A stretch of 13,822 nucleotides of DNA from an uncultured Bacteroidales bacterium. Lineage in GTDB: Bacteria > Bacteroidota > Bacteroidia > Bacteroidales > UBA932. Position numbers and translations under genes: made by a program. The notes under the pieces are model-generated. The model saw only the letters and a list, made by a program, of their open reading frames with translations. It was not told where the DNA came from and did no database searches. Of this stretch, positions 1 to 6,848 are shown in pieces (within the stretch, counting starts at the first letter, position 1; every line of letters begins with the position of its first letter). The DNA is taken from the NCBI GenBank assembly GCA_904501835.1, contig CAJGBW010000041.1, forward strand, positions 1 through 13,822. The letters are read 5' to 3'.

Positions 1-35
1 CGGTACTTGCTTGTACTTGTCACATCATATTTCAT
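1..35 (-). CDS. possible 5' start of a gene running off the left edge
   Basis: An ATG on the minus strand at 33-35 opens a reading frame that stays open to the window edge, giving MKYDVTSTSKYR. Eleven codons are far too few to name a family. A consensus leftward promoter lies about 70 bp upstream, which makes a leftward gene likely, but its true start could be elsewhere. There is no Shine-Dalgarno sequence. The ATG sits inside an 8-bp inverted repeat (23-43). Confidence 0.3.
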   Translation of the reverse strand, partial: MKYDVTSTSKY

Positions 36-43
36 ATATGATG
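23..43. repeat. 8-bp perfect inverted repeat, 5-nt spacer
   Basis: CATCATAT at 23-30 is mirrored by ATATGATG at 36-43 around the spacer TTCAT. It overlaps the candidate start codon at 33-35. It could therefore be an operator or an RNA hairpin that hides the start, or simply AT-rich chance. It lies in the predicted transcript of the promoter at 102-132. Confidence 0.4.
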
Positions 44-101
44 CTTAACAGTCTTATCAATGAACTTTCAATTTTATATCCCGTCTTTCTCAAACGGGCT
101 G

Positions 102-132
102 CAAAGATACAAACCTTTTTTAATTCTGCAAA
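102..132 (-). promoter_or_regulatory. Bacteroidota-type promoter, leftward
   Basis: Read on the minus strand, TTTG (129-132) is followed after exactly 19 bp by TATCTTTG (102-109). This matches the Bacteroidota sigma-ABfr consensus TTTG-N19-21-TAnnTTTG. The predicted start is near 95-99, so it serves whatever lies to the left of the window. The predicted 5' end of the RNA carries a short hairpin, with CCCGT at 80-84 pairing with ACGGG at 94-98. Confidence 0.65.
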
Positions 133-154
133 ACTTTTTAAGGTTTTTTTGCAG
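126..154. repeat. inverted repeat between GH3 gene end and leftward promoter
   Basis: CTGCAAAA (126-133) pairs with TTTTGCAG (147-154): an 8-bp perfect stem with a 13-nt loop, 25 bp beyond the GH3 stop codon. It could end the GH3 transcript, although no T-run follows on the minus strand. It also contains the -33 element of the leftward promoter, so a role as an operator is equally possible. Confidence 0.4.
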
Positions 155-178
155 TCAAATGTTAAAAATCTCTTACTT

Positions 179-2530
179 CTATTCAATAAAAAGGGATTCT
201 ACAGAGAAAAGGTCCTGTGTCGGCACGAAAGCCGCCTCCTGAATCTTCACGGCGCACTTGCAAACAGGGGTTTCTGCATTTTTAGCCACGATAAACTGAT
301 AACTTCCTTTTTCCGTGGCCCAACCATTGCGGGACGCATCATAAGAAGCCAAATCAGATATCGGCACCACCAGTTCGACTTGCTGACTCTCACCAGGCTG
401 CAAACAAGTAGTTTTTGCAAAGGATTTCAATTCTCTCTCGGGCTTCTCCATATCCTTTCCAGGAGCTTTTACATAGAGCTGCACCACCTCTTTACCTGCA
501 TATTTTCCTTCATTCTTAACCGTCAGGCGCACCACGCAATTGTTTTCAACCTGCTCAACTTTCATATCCGAATATTTGAAATCCGTATAACTCAAACCGA
601 ATCCGAAAGGATAAGCCGTCTTCACCTTTTTGCTTACATAATAACGATAGCCCACAAAAACGCCCTCTTTATAATTCACATAATCCACATTGGGAATTTC
701 ATAGCGTTTCTTGAAATCTGCTCCCAAATTGCGACGATAGTGGGAGTAATTATAAGGTTTATCCGCATAAATCTGAGGAATACTTTCCGCGGTCGGATCG
801 TCATAATAGTTATAAGGAATCGTCATAGGAAGTCTTCCTGAAGGGTTCTGGTCGCCGGAAAGCACATCAGCAATTGCATTACCACCCTCGCAACCGGGCA
901 ACCAACTTACCAACACGGCGTCCACTTTATCGCGCCAAGAAGTCATTTCCACAATACCGCCGACATCCAGCACGACAATCAATTTCTTCCCTTGCTTATG
1001 GAAAGCCTTTGAACAGGCATCAATCAATTTCTGTTCAAAATCAGAAAGACAATAACTGAAGGTATAACTACGATCCTTTCCTTCACCAAATACGCGGCCA
1101 ATCGTGATAATGGCTTTATCGGAGGTCTGGGCCGCTTTTTCAATCACTTGATAAGGAACGGATTCAATGGGACGCTCCGCATCGATATACCATTTGGATT
1201 TATTTGCATCAATCATGGCACAACGCTGATTCTCATAATCCATATAATCCTTATAATAAGCGTCCACGTTGGCATCCAAACTGTAGCCACGATTGCTCAA
1301 GCCCTGTTTCAAATCCACGGTATAGGAGCCATTCACATCACCGGAGCCTGTACCACCGGTCAAGAAAGAATAGGAAGCCACACCAAAGAGGGAAACCACT
1401 TCCTGAGCGCCAAGAGGCAGGGTATTTTTATCGTTTTTCAACAACACCATACCTTCAGCAGCTGCCTGGCGGGCCACTTTGGCATTGTTCTCCAAATCCG
1501 GTTTGTTGGAATAAGCATACGAAGAAAAACGGGGTGATTTCACCACCAGTTTCAAAATGTTTTCTACCGCTTTATCCACAGCCTCCATACTCAAAGAACC
1601 ATCCTTCACGGAAGCAACAATACGCTTATAGTGGGTATCAGAACCGGGCTGAATCATATCATTTCCACTCGCCACAATGGCACTTGCATCATATCCGGCT
1701 CCCCAGTCTGTCATAACAGCTCCGTCATAGCCCCACTCCTCGCGCAACAAACGGGTTGCGAGTTCATGATTTTCTGCGGCGTACACACCATTTATATAAT
1801 TATATGAGGTCATAATCGTCCAAGGAGAGGACTTTTTCACCGCAATCTCAAAGTTTTTAAGATAAATTTCACGCAAGGCGCGTTTTCCCACACGGGCATC
1901 AAGATAAAGACGGTTCAATTCCTGACTGTTGACAGCAAAATGCTTCAATGAGGTTCCGACACCTTGACTCTGCACGCCATTGATATAGGCTGCCGCAATT
2001 TCACCGGTCAATACAGGATCTTCTGAATAGTATTCGAAATTACGTCCACAGAGAGGGTTACGATGAATGTTGGCACCGGGTGCCAAAAGAACATCCACAC
2101 CGTATTCTTTCACCTCATTTCCCATAGCCGCTCCCACCTGTTTTACCAACTCGGGATTCCAAGAAGAAGACAATGAGGTTCCAATGGGGAATTTGGTACA
2201 AGGTCTGTCCAAAATTCGCACGCCGGCAGGGCCATCCGCCAAAACCACCGCGGGAATTCCCAAACGTGGAATCGGAAGGGTTGTTCCAGCAGCTCCGGGC
2301 ACATACAATTTGGTATATCCCACACCGTCAAAGGTCTTGGAACGGGTACCTATAATCAGAGATGCCTTTTCTTCAATGGTCATTAAAGAAATGATTTCCT
2401 TGATATTATCTGCTGATAATTTAGGAAAATTCTCGTTCGAAGTAGTCGTAGCCTCGTTTTGTGCTATCGCACTCAAGGGGCTCATCAGAACCATCCAGGC
2501 TAACAAAGTAGAAATAAAGACTTTTTTCAT
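179..2530 (-). CDS. secreted glycoside hydrolase family 3 beta-glucosidase
   Basis: This is a 783-residue exo-acting beta-glycosidase, probably periplasmic, releasing glucose or a related sugar from the non-reducing end of beta-linked oligosaccharides. A Sec signal peptide covers residues 1-24, with a hydrophobic core and a likely cut after AIA. The GH3 N-terminal barrel follows (about 40-330), with RNFE at 163-166, KHF at 196-198 and the nucleophile Asp275 in the motif MTDW. The GH3 C-terminal domain (about 355-610) holds the candidate acid/base Glu483 in FGEGKDRS. The PFGFGLSYT motif at 641-649 leads into a C-terminal fibronectin-III-like domain (about 655-755). No PA14 insertion is seen. 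Length and domain order are normal for the family. It is transcribed alone, divergently from the Mom-like gene. The exact substrate cannot be read from sequence, and beta-xylosidase or beta-glucosidase are both possible within GH3. Confidence 0.92.
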   Translation of the reverse strand: MKKVFISTLLAWMVLMSPLSAIAQNEATTTSNENFPKLSADNIKEIISLMTIEEKASLIIGTRSKTFDGVGYTKLYVPGAAGTTLPIPRLGIPAVVLADGPAGVRILDRPCTKFPIGTSLSSSWNPELVKQVGAAMGNEVKEYGVDVLLAPGANIHRNPLCGRNFEYYSEDPVLTGEIAAAYINGVQSQGVGTSLKHFAVNSQELNRLYLDARVGKRALREIYLKNFEIAVKKSSPWTIMTSYNYINGVYAAENHELATRLLREEWGYDGAVMTDWGAGYDASAIVASGNDMIQPGSDTHYKRIVASVKDGSLSMEAVDKAVENILKLVVKSPRFSSYAYSNKPDLENNAKVARQAAAEGMVLLKNDKNTLPLGAQEVVSLFGVASYSFLTGGTGSGDVNGSYTVDLKQGLSNRGYSLDANVDAYYKDYMDYENQRCAMIDANKSKWYIDAERPIESVPYQVIEKAAQTSDKAIITIGRVFGEGKDRSYTFSYCLSDFEQKLIDACSKAFHKQGKKLIVVLDVGGIVEMTSWRDKVDAVLVSWLPGCEGGNAIADVLSGDQNPSGRLPMTIPYNYYDDPTAESIPQIYADKPYNYSHYRRNLGADFKKRYEIPNVDYVNYKEGVFVGYRYYVSKKVKTAYPFGFGLSYTDFKYSDMKVEQVENNCVVRLTVKNEGKYAGKEVVQLYVKAPGKDMEKPERELKSFAKTTCLQPGESQQVELVVPISDLASYDASRNGWATEKGSYQFIVAKNAETPVCKCAVKIQEAAFVPTQDLFSVESLFIE

Positions 2531-2554
2531 TTTGTATTAGACATTTACATCTAA

Positions 2555-2562
2555 CAAAGATA
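2555..2562 (-). promoter_or_regulatory. -7 box for the GH3 gene
   Basis: TATCTTTG on the minus strand fits TAnnTTTG. It predicts a start near 2548-2552 and a leader of about 20 nt before the GH3 ATG at 2530. No TTTG is found 19-21 bp upstream, so the -33 element is weak or absent. Confidence 0.5.
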
Positions 2563-2573
2563 TAAAAAAATCT

Positions 2574-2581
2574 TAAATTTG
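2574..2581 (+). promoter_or_regulatory. -7 box for the Mom-like gene
   Basis: TAAATTTG on the plus strand fits TAnnTTTG and ends 9 bp before the ATG at 2591. The transcript would then start at about 2584-2588, leaving only a few leader nucleotides. No good -33 element is visible. It lies back-to-back with the GH3 box, 11 bp apart. Confidence 0.45.
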
Positions 2582-2590
2582 CGGGTCAAT

Positions 2591-3103
2591 ATGAGTACCC
2601 CCGAACATTTTATAAGCATATTTGCCCGCAACTGCGAAGTAAAAGCGATTTCTAAAGAAGAGGCCGCTGAATTTCTTCGCCGTCATCATCTCTACGGTGA
2701 TGCAGCCTGCCGCTATCGTTATGGACTTTATCAGGTACGCGGGAAAAAGTGTCTGTATGAAACAAACATACCGGATGCGACAGAACCATTGGTCGCTGTA
2801 GCCACTTTTTCTTCGGCGCGAAAATGGGAAAAGGAAGGACGGGAATACCGATCCTACGAATGGGTACGCTACGCTTCACTAGAAGGTACGAGGGTCGTTG
2901 GAGGGATGAGTAAACTGCTGAAACATTTTATTGCTGAACACAAGCCCGATGATGTAATGGCCTACGCCCCGGAAAAATATTTTACAGGCGAGACCTACGC
3001 CCAACTTGGATTCATACAAGAAGACAGAAAGCTTTTTCCGGATGGGAACAGCAGTCTGAAATTCCGCTACCGCGTTACGCATCAACCCTCTGATTCACAA
3101 TAG
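2591..3103 (+). CDS. GNAT-fold, Mom-like putative acyltransferase
   Basis: This is a 170-residue cytosolic protein with no signal peptide or membrane segment. Its pattern resembles the Mom-like/GNAT proteins often found in phages. A strand containing LVAVATF (about 61-67) precedes EWVRYASLEGTRVVGGMSKL (about 88-107), then a helix, then a strand ending DDVMAYA, and a closing Y-x-x-LGF. The GGMSKLL segment is the likely cofactor loop. In phage Mu, Mom modifies adenine in DNA; whether this protein acts on DNA, RNA or protein is unknown. The start at 2591 is the first ATG. An upstream in-frame TTG at 2579 lies inside the -7 box and is rejected. Its 3' end overlaps the end of recX by 22 bp. The family call is from pattern memory; the function is not established. 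Confidence 0.6.
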   Translation: MSTPEHFISIFARNCEVKAISKEEAAEFLRRHHLYGDAACRYRYGLYQVRGKKCLYETNIPDATEPLVAVATFSSARKWEKEGREYRSYEWVRYASLEGTRVVGGMSKLLKHFIAEHKPDDVMAYAPEKYFTGETYAQLGFIQEDRKLFPDGNSSLKFRYRVTHQPSDSQ

Positions 3104-3603
3104 GATAACAAGCGAGAAACACAATCTGCAAGCTCATCATAAGCATAGCCGCGCGACAGCCCGAAACGGATGAGTTTCTCTCGGACTTTGGGATCATTTT
3201 TCAGGCTTTTGTGCTTCACCGACAAGACTTTCTCCATACGCTCCTGCACTTGCTCTTCGTCCAAAGAGGATAAAGCCTGGTTTATTACTTGCTCATCGAG
3301 TCCTTTTGCCATTAAGGCACAACGGATTTTTCGAGCACCCCACCCCGACAAAACGGACTTATCCCGAACAAAAGCACGGGCATAACGCGCATCATCCAAA
3401 AATTTGTCTTTTTTCAGTGCGGAGAGTATCTCTTGAATTTGATCGGAAGTCAAAGGAGGGGGCACTGCAGCGGAAGATCCAGCGGCAGCGGTACGAGAGG
3501 CACAAGCACGGGAAGACGTTGTTAATTTACGGACAATATCAGCACTACAGTACTCTCGACGAGAACAAAGCGCCTGCATACGAGATAAAATTTTAGTATC
3601 CAT
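3082..3603 (-). CDS. recX: regulatory protein RecX
   Basis: RecX binds RecA and modulates the growth and activity of RecA filaments. The 173-residue protein shows the family's three-helix repeats: ALCSRREYC near the N-terminus (11-19), then DKFLDDARYARAFVRDK, GWGARKIRCALMAKGLDEQVI, and the C-terminal repeat with IRFGLSRGYAYDEL. The start is the ATG at 3603, 6 bp after the rlmN stop; a TTG two codons earlier is less likely. It is the last gene of the long operon that also carries recA, so co-expression with its target is expected. Residues about 28-50 are a stretch rich in Ala, Ser, Thr and Pro that interrupts the first repeat, which I do not recall from typical RecX proteins. No terminator is visible after the stop; the transcript would run antisense into the Mom-like gene. 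Confidence 0.88.
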   Translation of the reverse strand: MDTKILSRMQALCSRREYCSADIVRKLTTSSRACASRTAAAGSSAAVPPPLTSDQIQEILSALKKDKFLDDARYARAFVRDKSVLSGWGARKIRCALMAKGLDEQVINQALSSLDEEQVQERMEKVLSVKHKSLKNDPKVREKLIRFGLSRGYAYDELADCVSRLLSYCESEG

Positions 3604-3609
3604 CTGCAA

Positions 3610-4662
3610 CTACTTTGAAGACAAAGTCTTATCCTTGTGCTCGCCGGCCAACAAGCCACAGGCAGCAAAGATATCCTCCCCTCTTGAACTGCGAATCGTA
3701 GTGGTAATACCATTGGCAATCAAGCGATTTTTAAATGCCTCCATAACCACATCCGGAGTAGTAGAATAAGGAAAATCCGGGATTTTATGGAAACGAATCA
3801 GATTGACACGACATTCCAATCCACGAAGCAGACGGGCCAGCGCGTCCGCATGGCGTTTATCATCATTCCACGAAGCAAACATCGTATATTCAAAACTGAC
3901 ACGACGCTGCCCCGTAAAATCATAAGTTCGAATCAATGATAAAATTTCCTTGATATCCCACGCTTTTTGAACGGGCATCATCTCGGCACGCTCCTGCGGA
4001 AAGGGATTATGAAGACTGACTGCCAGATGACATTTGTGCTCATCCAAAAAGCGCTTAAGCACAGGCAAGACACCGATGGTCGAAACGGTAATACGTTTGG
4101 GACTCCAAGCCAGCCCCCAATCTGCTGTCAATACTGTCAAGACGGACGAAACTACCTCATAATTATCAAAAGGCTCACCCATGCCCATAAACACGGCATT
4201 GGTCAGCACAGCCGCCTCGTCAATGGCAAAAAATTGAGACAAAATATCAGCCGCAGACAAATTCCCATGCCAGCCGCCGCGACCTGTCATGCAAAAACGG
4301 CAACCCATTTTACAACCGGCCTGACTGCTTACACAAAGCGTCGCCCTATCCCCGTCGGGAATCATGACTGCCTCCACCACCTCGCCTTCACGAACAGGGA
4401 AAAGATACTTTTTCGTACCATCCTTCGAAGTAAAGCAGGCGGAATACTTAGTCAAGCCCACCTCATAACGCTCCGACAGTTTTTGTCGGGCTTGTTTGGA
4501 GAGGTTGGTCATTTCATCAAAAGAAGAAACCTTGTGCGTATAAAGCCAAGACGCTAATTGTTTGGCTGTAAATGCAGGAAGGCCTTCTTGCAAAACAAGT
4601 TCTTTGAGTTGTTCCAAAGAAAGCCCCAAGAGTTTCTTCTTTTCTCCCATCTCCCTATTCAT
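3610..4662 (-). CDS. rlmN: 23S rRNA (adenine-2503-C2)- / tRNA (adenine-37-C2)-methyltransferase RlmN
   Basis: This radical-SAM enzyme methylates C2 of A2503 in 23S rRNA and, in studied bacteria, A37 of some tRNAs, supporting translation fidelity. The 350 residues contain the [4Fe-4S] motif with Cys117, Cys121 and Cys124 in AGCKMGCRFCMTG, and GMGEPFDNY at 160-168, which contacts SAM. The C-terminal Cys335 in RGEDIFAACG corresponds to the cysteine that is methylated during catalysis. Cys110 lies seven residues before the cluster motif, as in the E. coli enzyme. All key residues are present, so activity is expected. The ATG at 4662 is used here; an in-frame ATG at 4650 is an alternative with little effect on the protein. 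It lies 26 bp downstream of trpS and 6 bp upstream of recX. Confidence 0.95.
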   Translation of the reverse strand: MNREMGEKKKLLGLSLEQLKELVLQEGLPAFTAKQLASWLYTHKVSSFDEMTNLSKQARQKLSERYEVGLTKYSACFTSKDGTKKYLFPVREGEVVEAVMIPDGDRATLCVSSQAGCKMGCRFCMTGRGGWHGNLSAADILSQFFAIDEAAVLTNAVFMGMGEPFDNYEVVSSVLTVLTADWGLAWSPKRITVSTIGVLPVLKRFLDEHKCHLAVSLHNPFPQERAEMMPVQKAWDIKEILSLIRTYDFTGQRRVSFEYTMFASWNDDKRHADALARLLRGLECRVNLIRFHKIPDFPYSTTPDVVMEAFKNRLIANGITTTIRSSRGEDIFAACGLLAGEHKDKTLSSK

Positions 4663-4688
4663 TTAATTACCAAGGAATTGGCAAAGAA

Positions 4689-5810
4689 TTATTCGGCTTT
4701 ATTGTTGAATTGCTGAATCAAATCGGCCAACACATCCGCATCAAAATAGTTGATACGCATAGCCTTTTTGACATCTATCAAAGTCTGGGCTGCCACCTCA
4801 CGGGCCTCGTCGCTTCCTTTTTTCAACACGTCAAACACATAGGAAATGTTTTTTTCCAACTCGGCACGACGCTGACGAATAGGCTCCAGGGTGGAATCCA
4901 AGACATTAAACAAGAATTTCTTAATCTTGACATCGCCCAAACCACCACGCTGATAGTGCGCTTTGACCTCATCAAGACTATTGTATTCCGGCCAGAACAT
5001 AGCAAAATGTTCCGGCTTGCAGAAAGCATCCAAATAAGTAAATACAGTATTACCCTCCACATGTCCGGGATCCTCTACACGAAGGTGGGTAGGGTCTGTA
5101 TACATACCCATCACTTTTTTACGCACCACCTCGCTGGGGTCAGACAAATAGATACAGTTGCCCAAAGATTTGCTCATTTTGGCCTTACCATCCGTTCCGG
5201 GAAGACGCAAACAAGCCGCATTGTCCGGCAACATAATTTCGGGCTCCACCAAAGTCTCACCATAGGTAGAGTTGAATTTACGCACAATCTCACGCGTCTG
5301 CTCAATCATAGGTTCCTGGTCCTCACCGACAGGAACCGTGGTCGCACGGAATGCCGTAATATCAGCGGCCTGACTGATAGGATAGGTGAAAAATCCGGTC
5401 GGGATACCTCTTTTATTGGCATTTTCATCCCCCTCATTCTCGCTAAAACCACGCAAAACAATTTCCTGTTTTACGGTTGGATTTCGCTGCAAGCGCTGCA
5501 CCGTCACCAAATTCATATAGAAAAAGGTCAATTCGGTAAGTTCGCTGATTTGCGACTGGATAAACAAGGTAGTCTTTTCGGGATCCAAGCCACAAGACAG
5601 ATAATCCAAAGCCACCTCTACAATGTTCTGGCGCACTTTTTCAGGATTATCTGCATTGTCGGTAAGCGCCTGCGCGTCCGCAATCATGACAAAAATTTTG
5701 TCAAACTCTCCACTCTCCTGCAATTCTACACGACGTCGCAATGAGCCTACATAATGTCCAATATGCAAACGTCCGGTAGGGCGGTCTCCTGTCAATATAA
5801 TTTTACTCAT
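4689..5810 (-). CDS. trpS: tryptophanyl-tRNA synthetase
   Basis: This class I aminoacyl-tRNA synthetase charges tRNA-Trp in the cytosol. The HIGH signature is HIGH at 16-19 in GRLHIGHYVG, and KMSKS is at 211-215. PVGEDQEPMIEQTREI (160-175) forms the core of the tryptophan/ATP site region. At 373 residues it is longer than the common TrpRS of about 330. It carries the extended C-terminal part, including HYQRGGLGDVK and EPIRQRRAE, that I associate with the streptococcal type. A short charged insertion, about residues 123-135 (SENEGDENANKR), follows VLRGF. The ATG overlaps the recA stop by 8 bp, so translation may be coupled to recA. I recognise no T-box or trp leader, which fits its position inside an operon. 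Confidence 0.95.
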   Translation of the reverse strand: MSKIILTGDRPTGRLHIGHYVGSLRRRVELQESGEFDKIFVMIADAQALTDNADNPEKVRQNIVEVALDYLSCGLDPEKTTLFIQSQISELTELTFFYMNLVTVQRLQRNPTVKQEIVLRGFSENEGDENANKRGIPTGFFTYPISQAADITAFRATTVPVGEDQEPMIEQTREIVRKFNSTYGETLVEPEIMLPDNAACLRLPGTDGKAKMSKSLGNCIYLSDPSEVVRKKVMGMYTDPTHLRVEDPGHVEGNTVFTYLDAFCKPEHFAMFWPEYNSLDEVKAHYQRGGLGDVKIKKFLFNVLDSTLEPIRQRRAELEKNISYVFDVLKKGSDEAREVAAQTLIDVKKAMRINYFDADVLADLIQQFNNKAE

Positions 5811-6825
5811 GAGATTCCTGTAATTTCACTCTGATCTTTTCTTCCAATTCTGCACAAAGTTCATCGTTGTCTGCGAGTAATTGTTTTACCGCCTCACGAC
5901 CTTGTGCTAACTTGCTGTCATTGTAGCTAAACCAGCTTCCGCTCTTGTGAATGATATCCATCTCCACAGCCAAATCCAAAATTTCACCGGGTCTGCTGAT
6001 ACCTTCACCATATACGATATCAAACTCGGCTTTCTTGAAAGGAGGAGCCATCTTATTCTTCACAATCTTCACACGGGTGCGGTTACCAAGCGCCTCATCT
6101 CCATCTTTGAGCTGGGTAGTCTTGCGTACATCCAGACGAACGGAAGCATAGAATTTCAAGGCATTACCACCGGTAGTCGTCTCGGGATTGCCGAACATAA
6201 TGCCGATTTTTTCACGCAACTGATTGATAAAAATACAGCAGGTATTGGTCTTGCTGATATTGGCCGTCAATTTTCTCAACGCCTGGCTCATCAAACGGGC
6301 GTGCAAACCCACTTTGTTATCGCCCATCTCACCCTCAATCTCGGCTTTCGGGGTCAAAGCGGCAACAGAGTCCACCACGATGATATCAATGGCGCCGGAA
6401 CGGATCAAGTTATCCGCAATTTCAAGCGCCTGCTCACCATTGTCGGGCTGTGAAATCAACAAAGTATCCAGATTGACACCCAAATTCTTTGCATAAGCGC
6501 GGTCAAAAGCGTGCTCTGCATCAATAATGGCTGCAATACCGCCGGCTTTCTGTGCCTGTGCTACTGCGTGAATGGCAAGAGTTGTCTTACCACTGGATTC
6601 GGGACCATAAATTTCAATGATTCTACCACGGGGATATCCACCGATACCCAAGGCATAATCCAAGGCAATGGAGCCACTCGGAATAACAGCGGCATCCCAT
6701 TTGGGCTGATCACCCAATTTCATAATGGTACCCTTACCGTAATCTTTTTCAATTTTATCTATCGTCGCCTGCAAGGCTTTGAGTTTCGCCGCATTGATTT
6801 CGGCATTATCTTTTTCTTTTGCCAT
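5803..6825 (-). CDS. recA: recombinase RecA
   Basis: RecA is the ATP-dependent strand-exchange protein that forms filaments on single-stranded DNA for homologous recombination and DNA repair. The 340 residues are full length. Walker A is GPESSGKT at 74-81, the catalytic Glu104 lies in DAEHAF, and Walker B is IIVVD at 148-152. The DNA-binding L2 region runs from NQLREKIG to TTTGGNALKF (about 201-224). The C-terminal tail is short, with a modest acidic stretch (about 319-329). The start at 6825 gives the usual MAKEK-type N-terminus. The gene sits 23 bp after the kinase stop and overlaps trpS. No LexA-type palindrome or TAnnTTTG box is visible in the short gap, so it appears to depend on upstream operon transcription or on an unrecognised promoter inside the kinase gene. 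Confidence 0.98.
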   Translation of the reverse strand: MAKEKDNAEINAAKLKALQATIDKIEKDYGKGTIMKLGDQPKWDAAVIPSGSIALDYALGIGGYPRGRIIEIYGPESSGKTTLAIHAVAQAQKAGGIAAIIDAEHAFDRAYAKNLGVNLDTLLISQPDNGEQALEIADNLIRSGAIDIIVVDSVAALTPKAEIEGEMGDNKVGLHARLMSQALRKLTANISKTNTCCIFINQLREKIGIMFGNPETTTGGNALKFYASVRLDVRKTTQLKDGDEALGNRTRVKIVKNKMAPPFKKAEFDIVYGEGISRPGEILDLAVEMDIIHKSGSWFSYNDSKLAQGREAVKQLLADNDELCAELEEKIRVKLQESHE

Positions 6826-6848
6826 AGTATTTTAATCTTATATTATTT

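Noticed and set aside
11..841. Plus-strand open frame opposite the end of the GH3 gene (276 codons)
   Set aside because: Antisense to a well-supported GH3 domain, with repetitive hydrophobic/His-rich composition and no family resemblance.
2579..2590. TTG start for the Mom-like gene
   Set aside because: The TTG lies inside the predicted -7 box, and an ATG follows four codons later.
4710..5744. Long plus-strand open frame opposite trpS (344 codons)
   Set aside because: It lies wholly antisense to a certain trpS gene, has no recognisable domain, and its length is explained by codon bias of the opposite strand.
6826..6848. Possible SOS/LexA operator before recA
   Set aside because: The 23-bp gap is AT-rich and shows no CTGT-N8-ACAG or GAAC-N4-GTTC type palindrome.
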